The notes beneath the pieces were generated by a model. That model saw only the letters and a program-made list of their open reading frames with translations. It made no database searches and was not told the origin of the DNA. 64,000 bases of DNA from Sipunculus nudus (lineage: Eukaryota > Annelida > Sipuncula > Golfingiida > Sipunculidae), in assembly GCA_026874595.1 (NCBI GenBank), contig CM049313.1, positions 42,498,659-42,562,658 of the forward strand. The letters are read 5' to 3'. A program made the position numbers and the translations under genes. Shown piece by piece: positions 37,971 through 50,065 of this stretch (positions within the stretch are counted from its first letter, which is position 1; the number at the start of each line of letters is the position of its first letter).

Positions 37971-40900
37971 CTATTGAGTATACATATCTTTATAATCATG
38001 GCATTCAATGAGACAAAGTTTTGTCACTGGTCTGGTGAGAGTTGACGTTTTTGTCCCAACCGTTGCCGATCTGACCAATCCATCAGAACCAATATCAGTA
38101 TCTGTCACTCGCCCAATCAGCCAACAATTCCTTGGCATACTGGGGTCCAAAACAAGAACAATGTCACCTGAACAAAGATTTCTCCTTTTGTCGTACCACT
38201 TGCTGCGCACCTGAAGTAAGGGAAAGTACTCTTTCAGCCATCTTCGCCAGAACAAGTCAGCTAGATACTGAACTTGTCTCCACCTTCTTCTCACATAATT
38301 GTCTTGCTGTACAAAGACTCCCGATGGAAGAGTAGGTCCCTTTCTTAATTGTAGCAAGTGGTTGGGTGTTAGTGGTTCAAGGTCACTGGCATCACTAGAG
38401 ACCGTTGTTAAAGGCCGATTGTTCAAGATACTCTCAACCACACACATAAAAGTTGTTAACGCGTCATCACTGATAACCTGTTCTTTCATGATGGAGCTCA
38501 ATATCTTCTTAACGCCACCAATCAATCTCTCCCAAGCTCCCCCCATATGGGATGCAGCAGGGGGAATGAATTTCCACTCTATCTCTCTCTGATACAGGAA
38601 TTGTGTTATTGAAGACTGATTCCATTGGTCGATTGATTGCTTTAGCTCCCTTTGAGCTCCTCTGAAGTTGGTGCCATTGTCACACCAAACCATTGTTGGC
38701 CTACCTCTACGAGCAATGAATCTCTCTAACGCATTGATGAATGAAGTAGTATCCATGCTGTCAAGGACCTCTAGGTGTATGGCTCTGGTTGTAAGGCAGG
38801 TAAACAGACATCCATACCTCTTGTACAATTTTCTACCCATCTTTGTCTGAAAAGGGCCAAAGCAGTCTGTACCAACATGAGTGAAAGGAGGCTGGTTGTA
38901 ATCCACTCGCTGCTCTGGAAGGTCACCCATTCGCTGGCCTGCTGGTTTAGACCAAAGTCGACGACAAGTAAAACACCTACTGATGACTCTGCGTACAACA
39001 CTGCGTACTCCTGGAATCCAATACTTATCCCGAACCTCTGCAACCACATACTCGCGACCTGAATGACCTGACATCTCATGATGATGTTTAACTTTCAAGG
39101 CCGAAACATGATGTTCCTTCGGCAAGATTATCCTGGATTTTGCCTCTCTGGTTCTTCTACCACAAATCAAGTCACCATGTTCAGACATACTAGGATCTAG
39201 CCTATATATCTTGCTCTTACGACTCACGCTGGACTGGCCGCTTTGCAGTATTTGTATTTCTTCCTCATAACTCTGATTCTGAACATACTTGACAATTGAA
39301 CTTTCTGCTGTATTTAACTCCTGAAGCGTGAGAGGCCCACACTTATACGATCTGTCCTTTTGCTGCAATTTTTGCTTTAAGAAGGTCTTGAATCGCAATA
39401 TCCAAGCTACTGTGCGTTTCAATGCGTACCAAGATGAGTGCCTCTTGATCATTCGATCAATGGTACCCACTTTGACTGCCAGAGGATGGGCTTGTGCCTT
39501 TTGATGGACTTCTTGATCATTACTGATATCTGGAAGTATCATTCCTGGGTCGGCGTATTCGGAGGACTCTGGATTAAGTTCCCAAAGAAACTCAGGCCCT
39601 CTGGTCCATCTTGTACTCCCTGTGAAATCACTCACCGTAAGCCCTCGTGACACATCATCTGCTGGATTGAGATCGGACTTGACATGCTTCCACTGACCTA
39701 CAGTAGAACCATCGTAAATGATGGCTAACCGATTTGATACAAACACATGAAATCTCTTGTCTACATTTTGTATGTAAGAGAGCACAATAGTACTGTCTGT
39801 GTAGAAGACACTATCCTGAAGTGGCACTGTGAGCTCATTTCGGAGCAATTTGTCTTGCTTGACTGACAGTGCAGCTGCACTCAGTTCCAATCTTGGAATT
39901 GTCATTTGTTTCAGAGGTGCCACTCTGGATTTTGCCATCAGCAGGCAGCAGTGAACTTGACCCAATTCATTCACCATTCTGATGTAACTGACAGATCAAT
40001 AGGCGATGGTAGAAGCATCTGAAAAATGGTGTAGTTCAAACCGAGTTGCCCTAAACTCCTTTGGTTGAATACAACGGCTGATGTTGAACTTCGACAGCTC
40101 CCCTAATTCATCCAACCAATGCTGCCATTCTTTGATGTCTGTCTCTGACAGTGGTTCATCCCAGTTGCATCTCTTCTTTGCTGGATTCTGCACCATCTTC
40201 TTTCCCCTTACTGTGAAAGGAGTCAGAAAGCCTAGAGGGTCATATATAGAACATACCATACCCAATAGTCCTCTCCTGGTCAGAGGCCTGCCAAGTGGTT
40301 TCATAGCATAAGTAAACTGGTCAGAGTTTATGCTCCAGTCTACCCCTAAAACTCCGTCAAAAGGCAAGGCATGCAAGTTTAAATCCCCAGGTTTCGCTGC
40401 CCGCTCACTCTCTGGGATATGAGAAAGGACTTCTCTACTGTTGCTTGACCACTTGCACAAACGAAACCCACCTTTCGCCAAAAGTCTTGGCAACTTATTT
40501 GCTGTTTCTACTGCTTCTTCTTCTGTTGAGAATGATTTGAGAAAGTCATCCACATAAAAATTTTGATATACACATTCGATCACTTTAGGACCAAATTCCT
40601 CTTTGTTGTCCTTTGCTGTCTGTTGCAATGCGTATGAACAGACACTCGGACTCCAAGTACCCCCAAACAAATGCACAGTCATCCTTTATACATCAACGAC
40701 ATCGTCCGGGTTACCATCACGCCACCAGAGGAAACGCAGCACATCACGATAAAACTGTGGTACTTGGACCTGGTGGAACATGGCCTCTATGTCTGATGTG
40801 ACAGCGATGGGATGCTCTCGAAACCTCAAGAGAACACCAAGTAACCTGCTTGTAAGGTCTGGACCTTGTAGCACTCTCCTGTTCAGCGAAAGTCCCCCGT

Positions 40901-42284
40901 ATCTCGCTGCACAATCAAACACTATGCGCAATTTTGACTTGTGTGGGCTGGTGACTGCATGGTGTGGCAAATACCTCACGAGTCCATCATTCCTGTCCTT
41001 GTCACTCTCTGAGATCTTCTCTGCGTAACCCTTGTTAATTAGGTCTTTCATGCTCTCTTTGTAATCCTCCTGAAGTTGTTGGTTTCCCTTCATTTTCTTT
41101 GCAAGGTGCAGTAGGCGGCGCTCAGCCAACGGCTTGTTGTCTGGGAGGGATGTATTCTCACGAAATGGTATAGCCACTTCATAATGTCCGCTCCTTTTGC
41201 TAACTGAAGCGTCCATCACACTCAAGGCTTGACGATCCTCCATGGACAACCCCTTGGCATTGTCACTTATACTAGAACAATCTATTTTCCAGAAAAGCTC
41301 TAATTTCTGCTCTAGCTGGGATGCTACAAATCCTGAAAATGCACTTTGACCTTGTGCACACACTTCAATAGGTCCATTCAGTGACCACCCTAAGACAGTC
41401 TTTGTAGCGAATGGTGCTAGGTGTTCTTGTCCTTTAGGAGCACGTCTAACTTCAAGTGGTACTATAGCCTCTGGCGCATCTTGACCAATAAGGATTTGAA
41501 TGCGCTTATCTCTTGTTAGCAATGGGATGTCAAGGTCTCTCAGATGCTCCCATCTCTCCAAATCATGACTCCTGGGCAGACACTCTGTGCTGATGGGAAG
41601 CTCAGGTCTGGAATATACCTTATTCAGCACCACAGAGTCTCCATTATCTACTCCAGAAACGACTAAGCTGTGAACAGTAACATTCGTTGGGCTACCCCTT
41701 TTCTCCAATGTTGACAAGTTGAGTGTCTGTTCTTCTCTCTGAGATTGAAGCTGGTGAACTAAGTCCAGGGAGCAAAACGATGATGTTGACCCACTGTCAA
41801 GAAGCGCATAGGTAATTACAGACTGGTTGTTGCTTGATTTTACTTTGACTTTCACAACTGGCATGGCCACTCTGTATACGTCAGCTGATACATGATTACA
41901 GGAAGCACCATTTGCACTGGTCGTATCTGTTGACTTGCTTTGGTTACCTTGTGAGACTTGTTCGTTGTTTCTAGTAATGTGCAGAAACTTTGTATGCTTT
42001 ATTTTACATCCCGCTACTGAACATGTCTTTTCAGCCTTGCAGTCATTAGAGAAATGGCCCTTTCTCAAGCAATTGAAACATAACCGGTTTTGTCTAGCCA
42101 CCTCGAGCCTTTTTTCTGGGGCCATTTTCTTAAACTCTTCACATCTGAACAGTGAACTACAGGTGCTGTCCTCACACACTAAACACTTCCTGATGTTGCT
42201 TGTCTGACTCACCTGCATGGCTGCACTGAAACCTCGCTTCCTAAGACCAGACAATGCATTATTGTCCTGGGCTTGGAGGTCTTA
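37971..42284 (-). pseudogene. pol: BEL/Pao pol (protease, RT, RNase H, integrase), broken
   Basis: One long minus-strand frame, open from about 42281 and interrupted by two in-frame stops, TAA at 40686-40688 and TGA at 39996-39998. In order: zinc knuckle CFNCLRKGHFSNDC; aspartic protease ALLDSGSTSSF; Pao-type reverse transcriptase with RIVFDCAARY, SDIEAMFHQV and catalytic YVDD; RNase H with PRLELSAAAL and FYTDST; integrase with an HHCC-type region ending CFTCRR, then VGTDCFGPF, VWCDNGTNF and the Glu in GGAWERLIGG. It ends at 37971. Both stops fall inside conserved RT/RNase H stretches, so they are disabling mutations and not domain borders. The frame is shifted by one base from gag, and no ATG begins it. 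Confidence 0.93.
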
Positions 42285-43714
42285 CTTGCGCCCAAGGCAC
42301 CATATACAGGATCACTGGTTTCCTTTGCGGAGAGTTCTACGAAACGAACCAGGTCTTCCAGTTCTGGATTTCCAGATGTCTCCCGAATAGTGACAACTCG
42401 TCTCTTCCACCTATGCTGAAGAAACACTGGGAGTCGCTCTGCTACTTGAACCAAAACTCTCTGATTTACTTCTCCAAGACCATCCATTGCATGCATGGTC
42501 TCCTTGAAACACCTCAAATCATCAGCAAACTCCTGTAATGTATCTGTAGCAATTCTGTTGCCACATGTGACCCTATCTACCCATGCATTACATATGATAT
42601 ACTTATTGCCAAAACGCTCAGCTAACAACTCTTTGGCTCTGATATAACCTCCCTTGCCCATGGCAGCACAACCTTCAATCACCTTATAAGCTCTACCAGT
42701 GCAATACTGTAACAATCTAGTAAGTTTAGCATACTCATCAACATCATATCTGTCAACATTATTCTCAAATGACTTGATAAAAGACCAATATCTTACTGGA
42801 TTACCATCAAAACTAGGAATTTCAGTTTTTGGCATATGCAGAGTTTGTATCAGTTCTCCCAATGGGTCGGATCTAGAATTCTCACCACTTGGCTGGAACT
42901 CTTGAGCACAAGGGTTGAGAGTACAGTCTTGCACAGGGCCCTCACCACCTATTTCTTCTACTGGCGTAGAATGCAAAGACTGCACCCATGCGGTCACTCT
43001 ATCCTTTCTGGACCGGACACTAGCACTGCGATGTGACTCTACATCTTCTTCGTCAAGTACTGCTTGCTCAGCCTCGACCTTAGCTAGCTGAGTTTTCACA
43101 TCAAGACGTTTAACTTGTTGCTGGAGCTTTAACATTTGCTGTTCCAGCTGCTCTCTTTCTGCTAAAGCTGCTGCCTCAGCCAACAGAGCTGCCTTCTTTG
43201 CTGCAGCCTCAACACTTAACCGAGGATGCCTCGAACTAATAGATTTCACAGTCTCTACTTTACTTTTACTACCTTTGCTCTTGTTGCAACTATCAATCTC
43301 TGATTTATCAACATCATTAGTTGCACTGTCATTCATGTGTCTCCTTTCTGGGCCTGTTGCCCTTTCTTGACTGTTTTCAGTTTCTTCACATTGCAAATAT
43401 TTGTCTATAGCCTCATCTAACACTGTTTTCTTTGTCACAACACTATCTAAATATAGCTGGGCTTCTTCTCTCTCTTCATTTTCTAGCAATGCAAAATAAT
43501 CCTCATGAACAGATTTCAAGTTCTCAAATAATTTATCAAGAGCAGTACGTTCTTCAGAAACTTTCTGTTTCTTCTCTGAGAGCTTCATAAGCTCATATAT
43601 CTTGTTTATCCTTTGGGTTACCAGTCTTTTGGCTGTAATACGTCTACTTCTCAATGACTTAAACTTCTCCCCCTCAGTGGGGTTCTCAGTGCTATCTTCA
43701 CTGGACTTTGGCAT
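42209..43714 (-). CDS. gag: BEL/Pao gag-like protein
   Basis: A 501-residue minus-strand frame from ATG 43714 (MPKSSEDSTENP), 44 nt inside the 5' LTR edge. The N-terminal half is highly charged and coiled-coil-like (for example EREQLEQQMLKLQQQVKRLD). The C-terminal half, from about LPKTEIPSF-type sequence (here MPKTEIPSFDGNPVRYWSFI), matches the gag domain of BEL/Pao elements (DUF1759). The frame stops at 42209-42211, overlapping the pol frame by about 70 bases in a -1 relation. BEL/Pao elements usually have one gag-pol frame, so this is probably an indel; a programmed shift is possible but no classical slippery site was found. Confidence 0.88.
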   Translation of the reverse strand: MPKSSEDSTENPTEGEKFKSLRSRRITAKRLVTQRINKIYELMKLSEKKQKVSEERTALDKLFENLKSVHEDYFALLENEEREEAQLYLDSVVTKKTVLDEAIDKYLQCEETENSQERATGPERRHMNDSATNDVDKSEIDSCNKSKGSKSKVETVKSISSRHPRLSVEAAAKKAALLAEAAALAEREQLEQQMLKLQQQVKRLDVKTQLAKVEAEQAVLDEEDVESHRSASVRSRKDRVTAWVQSLHSTPVEEIGGEGPVQDCTLNPCAQEFQPSGENSRSDPLGELIQTLHMPKTEIPSFDGNPVRYWSFIKSFENNVDRYDVDEYAKLTRLLQYCTGRAYKVIEGCAAMGKGGYIRAKELLAERFGNKYIICNAWVDRVTCGNRIATDTLQEFADDLRCFKETMHAMDGLGEVNQRVLVQVAERLPVFLQHRWKRRVVTIRETSGNPELEDLVRFVELSAKETSDPVYGALGASKTSKPRTIMHCLVLGSEVSVQPCR

Positions 43715-43758
43715 GACTACTGTTGTCAACTCGACTCAATAGCTGACTGTCATTGAAC

Positions 43759-44799
43759 TGTGACTGGTAGCCGAGATCAGCCAGAGAAATATGTCAGGAC
43801 GCGGCAGGGTTTTTAATTCTTTATTCTGAAGCCGGTTCAATCTACAAATTAACAAATATAAATTTACTCTAATGTCTAAAGCAACATCTAAATGCAAATA
43901 AGTATGGACGTGCATAAATAAATGAAATCCCAATGGATGTAATATATATATATAAGGTATATAAATGACTCTTAAAGTGTATGAATAATAAACATATCAA
44001 TCATGCTGCTGATATGACAAACGAATCCAAATTCTAAACTATGTATGGCTTACTGATCAGAAAATAATATATTGACTGAATAAGAAGTCTATGCTGCTTT
44101 ATGTTTACCCTTCTATACTGATCTGTTACTTTAACCTAATAATATTGAAATATTAGCCATTAAATTTACTGATTTAGTGTAAATACTAGTTACTTGTACC
44201 AAAATGCAGCAGTAAATAAGCAAATATCACAATTTAATCATTATTCCTACATAACACAAACATATGAAGACATAATTAAGCTATTCCTATATACAGCAAC
44301 ACAGTCATGGATGGCATTGTCCTTTTATGAGAGCCTAGCTCCGCTCATATCAGCAGTGACATACCACAGCCCATACTATCTTACAGCACAGAAAAATTAA
44401 TTGGGCCCTGTCCGTACATGGGAGCAAGCACTGTTCAGCATGTATACAAGCTACTACAGGGTAATGTAGGGCGAGACAATCGAGGTACACAAACTTTTTC
44501 TGTTCTATTACAACTTTCAAACTATAAAATGAAGAAATGTTAATGACTGCAGTATTAAGACTACTTAATGAATATTTTATACAATTATCAGTATATAAAT
44601 GAAAGTAAATATGTGATTACTTACGACATTGCGGCATATTGTCGAGCAACATGCTTCTCCCCTTATGGGTTCAGGCTGATCTGATTACCAAAAAATGCAC
44701 GAACTGCCGAACAGACAAAAAAGTAACTGAGCCACTTACTGGCTCATGCTTCTTGTGCCACCTAGTGGAAATCAATGGAAAATGACTACGTCCCTTACA
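43759..44799 (-). repeat. 5' LTR of BEL/Pao
   Basis: Intact 1,041-bp LTR, TG...CA on the element strand, followed by the CTCAA duplication (44800-44804). It preserves the uninterrupted form of the site hit by element B. Confidence 0.93.
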
Positions 44800-45361
44800 C
44801 TCAAAGTACCTGGTTATACCATATGGTAAGGTCTCTTTCACGATAATGAGACATGTGAAAAAAGAGATTATTTCATGTTGATTCTGTAAAAAAAAACCGA
44901 CTGATTTTACAGTCAATTTGAAAAGTGCCCGAAAATTTAAGTCATTTTGCAAATTGTCTGAGTGAACCAGGCAATAGGTAAATTGACTGAACATTTCAGG
45001 CGAATTGAATGATGTGACACATTGATTGTAACACGTACATGCAACTGATTTATGACATTTGCAACCGAACAAAGATAAGTTTGTTCTATGGGTATAAGTA
45101 ACGAAGATAACGATAGTTATTTGAAAAAAAAAACTTTCACCTGATATGCTGCACCGGGAAGGATTAATATAGCATGAGTATAATTACCCATATGTGTGCA
45201 GGGTAATTTAGTAATAATCGTTAATAACAGTGTTAATAATAGTTAATAATTTATAATGATGAAACCAACGTGCCTAATAAATATACATGATAAAGAATGA
45301 ATTTCATGTAGCGTCTTCCTCTTTCACTATATTTGACTTAATTTAAGTCAAAGGCATCCAA

Positions 45362-45581
45362 ATAGTGGAACCCCGCGTTACGACCACCTCACAACTGCCC
45401 CATAATTACGAACACTTTTCTTGGTCCCGAATACATGATCCAGGTAACAGAATTTCATAAATACGACCACCCACACATTGTCCATTTTGGTCAGTCCTCA
45501 AGGTAGACGTAATCGTGCATGAGGTTCCACTGAAAAAGTTGTCGCAGTTGTGGGGTGGTAGTGAGGCGGGGTTCCACTATA
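45362..45581. mobile_element. MITE with TATAGTGGAACCCC-type ends, copy 1
   Basis: The left end ATAGTGGAACCCCGCGTTAC and right end GAGGCGGGGTTCCACTAT are inverted. The interior (ACGACCACC, AATTACGAACAC) resembles pogo/Tigger-derived MITEs, an assignment from memory. The same MITE lies at about 58616-58843 in copy 2, so it predates the duplication. Confidence 0.65.
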
Positions 45582-45874
45582 TATATATGTGTGTGTGTGT
45601 GTTGCCGTCATATATAGTTCAGGGAGTCTGCCTTCACGGCAGTGCTGCCACCTGTAGCTAGTTTATTTTCTTAATTATAGGCAATCAATGCTGCAACCTA
45701 CCAGTTATTTATTAATTTAGTTTAACCCTTAAAAAGCCTGTGTCAGTAATCCATTAGTCAAACTTGGTCATGTGACACGGCTTCTGTGAACTGTGTTGAC
45801 CAGGTTACTTGGTAACTCTGAGTATTTTTCATTCTGTCTGTGATTCTCTGATAGTGAAGGCTATGATCAGTATT

Positions 45875-48398
45875 GGTTATAGCCCAATGAAATGTTATGC
45901 AAACCGTGAGGAAAATTCGCCGCATGTGGGACAACAGCTCGTTGCAGCTTTAAGACTCATTTAAGACAGATTCCTGGCACAGGGTAAGTTATTTCATTTA
46001 ATTTATTTTACTTCATTTATCTCTCAAATATTCATTGGTTTTCTTTTGAAGTGTGTCTCATTCCATTAACGATATTGTAACAATTATCTTTGTCCCACAA
46101 GCGGCGAATTTTCCTTTGTTCTAACTGTACATTCAAATCTGCTTGCATCACAGGGACATGAAAAGTGACCATGCAAGTAAAGTTGCATAGTGACTTTCCA
46201 AATATGGCAAAGAACTGGTGCGCTGCCAAAAAAATGACACGCGTGACCTTCGACCAAGGAGGCGGAGCATGTGGGACAAATCTACGGTGGCTGATTTAGG
46301 ACACAGAAAAAAAAAATATTTATCTCGTGATCTCGAGATAACATCTCGAGATCTCGACATAGAATTTCGCAAAAAAAAAAAAAATTTATGAAGCAAAAAA
46401 AAATTTTTAGGAAGCAAAAAAAAAATTTTAGGAAGCAAAAAAAAAAAAATTTAGGAAGCATAAAATAAAATTTTAGGAAGCAAAAAAAAAAATTTTTAGG
46501 AAGCAAAAAAAAAAAAAATTTTAGGAAGCAAAAAAAAAAAATTTAGGAAGCATAAAAAAAAATTTTATGAAGCAAAAAAAAAATTTTTAGGAAGCAAAAA
46601 AAAATTTTAGGAAGCAAAAAAAAAAAAAATTAGGAAGCAAAAAAAAAAATTTAGGAAGAAACCCCAGCTGGGAATGGGTCTTATAACGTCACTTTGACGT
46701 ATAAACATTTTATCTAAAGGCTACTTGTATACAAGCCACTTGAGCAAGTGCATGTTAACATACAGATAAAAAACATGTAACCGAGTTATTGAAATATCAC
46801 TAGTTGATATTCGTTAGAGCATGTGAAGCAATGCAGTATTTGTCATTTACAGAAATCTGTAATCTCTGAATTGAAGTCAGATGTTTCTGCCGGACGTCTT
46901 TCTATTACGATCCGTGGCAATTTTTGCACCCCCCCCCCCCCCCGGACCCATGTTATAAAAAAACGTGGATATAGACAAAGACACCGCCTTTACCCATGGC
47001 ATTGGCTCATTTTTATGAAAGATTAATAGATTTTGTTTACCTAGATTATGTTTATGATTACTTTCACTTCTTTAATATGTATATGCAGAGTTAGCCTGTA
47101 TTACAAAGATTCTATAAATAAGGCAGGTGAATAGCGACTTTAAGACCAAAGCAGAGCATTTTGCTGAAGAAAAATCATGATGAGAGATGATCGAAATTTT
47201 AAACCGTTTATTTATGAATATAAAACATTTATGAAGATAGGTTGATTAAATTAATCTGAGCTATAGTAAGAGTTTTAGTGGATCAAGACTTGAGCTTTAG
47301 GGGCTGAAGCAACGTCCCTCCCCGACCCCCCCCCCCCCAAGGTACCTACCCGAAAACACAGTGATCAGTTTTAGCATATTTTAATTGATGATGGTCTAAT
47401 ACATGTTCCATAAAACGACACACCATTTCAATAAAACAAAAGCTGAAAGAAATTGTACAAAAAGCGTGTTTCTATAAGAAGCTCATATTTGTTTGTATTC
47501 TTTAAATAATAAGGTACCCACAATGCATGCATGCAGACCTAAACATTTCTATTTGAGTGATTTAACAGACATGGCTCCGAATCCGCCGTTCAGGTAGAAT
47601 GTTTCAGATCCTTTAGGCTTTGACATCTTCCTTACGGATATGAATAATAAATATTGAATTTATATTGAACTTTCTTCAACTCGCCTTATCTCAGGGGATA
47701 TACAAACTTGATTGATTTTAAATTAATTATATTGTATTACCGTTCAGTTAAACACAGTATACATGGTCTTTGTTTTATAATTGCAATAGTAAGCACTCTT
47801 AACGCATACTGTCCCCTTAAGGTTGCTTTGTTTTATGTCAATTCAGCTTCGAATGGTTCGTACAAGTGTGAATTTTTTTCTGGAGATCTCGAAAGATAAT
47901 TTTTTTTTTGCTTCCTAAAAATTTTTTTTTTTTGCTTTCTAAAATTTTTTTTTTTTGCTTCCTAAAAATTTTTTTTTTTGCTTCCTAAAAATTTTTTTTT
48001 TGCTTCCTAAAATTTTTTTTTTGCTTCCTAAAAATTTTTTTTTGCTTCCTAAAATTTTTTTTTTTTGCTTCCTAAAAATTTTTTTTTTTGCTTCCTAAAT
48101 TTTTTTTTTTTTTTGCTTCCAAAAATTTTTTTTTTGCTTCCTAAATTTTTTTTTTTTGCGAAATTCTATGTCGAGATCTCGAGATGTTATCTCGAGATCT
48201 CGAGATAAATATTTTTTTTTTCTGTGTCCTAAATCAGCCACCGTACAAATCAGTTATAGCCCAATGAAATCTAATGCAAGCCATGAGATTTGCTTGGCTT
48301 GTGTCAATCATGGCAGGCTCGCCTAAACGGCTCGCCTGCCATGTGACACAAGCCTCGCAAACCTCACGGCTTGCATAACATTTCATTGGGCTATAACC
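45875..48398. repeat. Nested palindromic insertion cluster
   Basis: Outer inverted ends GGTTATAGCCCAATGAAATG (45875) and its inverse at 48379-48398 enclose the foldback element at 46283-48245. A complete 145-bp hairpin of the same family lies at 48253-48397, with central CATGGCAGGCTCGCC facing GGCTCGCCTGCCATG. A second inverted pair, GAAAATTCGCCGCATGTGGG (near 45912), returns in inverse near 46091-46113. The cluster is absent from copy 2. Confidence 0.65.
46283..48245. mobile_element. Foldback element with A-tract arrays
   Basis: Ends TACGGTGGCTGATTTAGGAC and its inverse, flanked by CAAATC on both sides (46277-46282 and 48246-48251; 7 of 8 bases match if read as an 8-bp duplication). Each arm has a CTCGAGAT-rich palindromic segment, then an array of GCAAAAAAAAATTTTTAGGAA-type units of 20-24 bp: about 13 on the left (46373-46655) and about 12 inverted on the right (47905-48165). 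The loop of about 1.24 kb shows no recognisable gene. The class is uncertain. Confidence 0.75.
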
Positions 48399-48697
48399 AA
48401 TACATGTAATAATTACTATGGCCTAAAAGGTTTATTGTTATAATGGGTCAAGACCATGTGCCTTCATGTAAGACTTGAAGGAATGTTTCTGTTATATTTA
48501 GTTGGGAGAGAACAGATCGAATGCCAACCTTTACACGTATTGCGAAATGTAATAATGTACGCACACCGTTATACACATTTTTTTATTAATGTCATTATTT
48601 CTGCAGAATTGAAATGAAACCTACTCCAGAATAAACAGCTATTCCCCACCAAACCGAGATCTTAACTGTATCAAGCCAACCCATCTACTGGACCGGC

Positions 48698-48700
<3 letters not shown>

Positions 48701-48755
<55 letters not shown>
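48701..48755. repeat. (TA)n microsatellite
   Basis: Uninterrupted TA run; the matching site in copy 2 is 58844-58902. Confidence 0.97.
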
Positions 48756-48756
<1 letters not shown>

Positions 48757-49199
48757 TTTCAGGGTATATATTTCATAATAATAAAAATATACAAGGAGTT
48801 TCATCTATAGGGTCACGGAATTATTGATTTTCTTGATGGCCAAAATCCCTGATATTATATTCCCCGTAATATTACGATAGAACGCACTGGTATATGAAAC
48901 TTCATAAAATGAGGCAGAAAAGTGGCTCTGACAAAAAGTTGTCGAAAAGAGACTCGTTGGATGCTTATGCGCGTGATGACCGGAACGTAACATGCCACAT
49001 CATATATAAAACAATAAAACACAATAACCCAGTGATTGAAAGAAGGATTTGCTCATTCCTGTAGTTGATACGAAACAGGACACGATTTGCAATTTACCTT
49101 ACTATAATAACTAATAATATACGGCAGTTACTGAGTGCATGGTATTAGTTATACTGGGTACACAGAATAGATTTTTTTCTATGATATTATAAGCATGCC

Positions 49200-49207
49200 T
49201 ATATAAA
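49200..49207 (+). promoter_or_regulatory. TATA-like box of secreted-protein gene copy 1
   Basis: TATATAAA about 238 bases before the ATG at 49445. The copy 2 counterpart is TATATAAG at 59335-59342, in an otherwise matching context. Candidate only; the AT-rich setting makes chance matches common. Confidence 0.35.
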
Positions 49208-49444
49208 AAAATTACGCCTCCATAAAACTACAATTTATTTACTTTCACTTTGCCTTATTATATTCCCTATAATTGCCAGAAGATGGATGGGACTACATAA
49301 TATATACAAGAGCAGTACTTTACAATCCTTCCCTTAGATTTGCCGACCAGGAAGAACTTACATGCACAGCACGAGGTTATTTTGTTCTCAAATCGTTAAG
49401 TGAGATCTTGGTTTTCTTCACCACGTTTTCCATCTCGACTCAGT

Positions 49445-49499
49445 ATGTCGCCCTCAGGTATCTTCGTTACAGTTAACGTCATAGTATTAGGAGCTTTAG
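49445..49499 (+). CDS. Secreted small-domain protein, copy 1, signal-peptide exon
   Basis: Encodes MSPSGIFVTVNVIVLGAL plus one base, ending at a consensus donor GGTAAGC. The hydrophobic run (IFVTVNVIVLGAL) after a short polar start is a signal-peptide core. The copy 2 exon (59619-59673) has the same length, start and donor with only two residue changes. The next coding exon in the same frame is at 53795. A phase-1 intron behind the signal exon is the common arrangement for secreted immunoglobulin-like proteins. Confidence 0.65.
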
Positions 49500-50065
49500 G
49501 TAAGCAGCCTATCGATTTAGTAAATGTCATCATTCTGTGTGTGTGTGTTTGTGTTTAAACCCTGACAACATATATCCATTAACCTGTTCATCGAAATTTG
49601 TCTCGTAGAAATGCATATATACCATATTTTCATTTTAAAATGTGTAGATGAGAATGCAAACAAGAGTCAGTATCCGGATGGTTAATTTTAAAGTTCTCAC
49701 AAGTGTCGAAATGATAAAAAATGATGAAATTTCACGATTTAAAGAAATATATGAAGTCCACTAAGTATACTTCGCAGCCCGGGAGACGACCTGGTCAAAA
49801 TATTAATTAATCCCTGCGCACGGAGTACTATAAGGTCTGCAGGGGCGGAACCACGATTTAGGAAAAGGGGGGTCCAAATCTGGAGGGTTAATAAACATCC
49901 TAAAAAAAGTCATCAGGTCCGGAAAAAGGGGGTCTAGGCCGCAAGAATTCCTCTAAAACCCTTTAAAAATAGTTGCTACGGGAGAAATATGGGGGGTCCG
50001 GACCCCCTGGACCCCCCCCCCCCCCCGGATCCGCTTCTGGTCTGCGTATTGGTTTGCCATCTTGG

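Larger units (their letters stand above)
34310..44799 (-). mobile_element. BEL/Pao LTR retrotransposon, defective
   Basis: A 10.5-kb element (8.05 kb without its nested insertion), with LTRs of TG...CA form (TGTAAGGGACG... to ...CCAGTCACA on its own strand) and 5-bp target duplications CTCAA. Gene order on the minus strand is gag, protease, reverse transcriptase, RNase H, integrase, as in BEL/Pao. Pol carries two in-frame stops and gag and pol are in different frames, so this copy cannot make an intact polyprotein. The two LTRs differ at about six positions by eye over 1,041 bp, so the insertion is young. A purine-rich tract (GTGGGGCGG) precedes the 3' LTR. No tRNA primer site was recognised. 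Confidence 0.93.

Noticed and set aside
46823-47026. Cysteine-containing frame in the foldback loop as captured gene
   Set aside because: Only 67 codons, interrupted by a poly-C tract, with no recognisable domain or splice context.
48805-48993. Minus-strand frame shared with 58967-59149 as a conserved gene
   Set aside because: The frames differ in length and carry indels between copies; the similarity is explained by the segment duplication.
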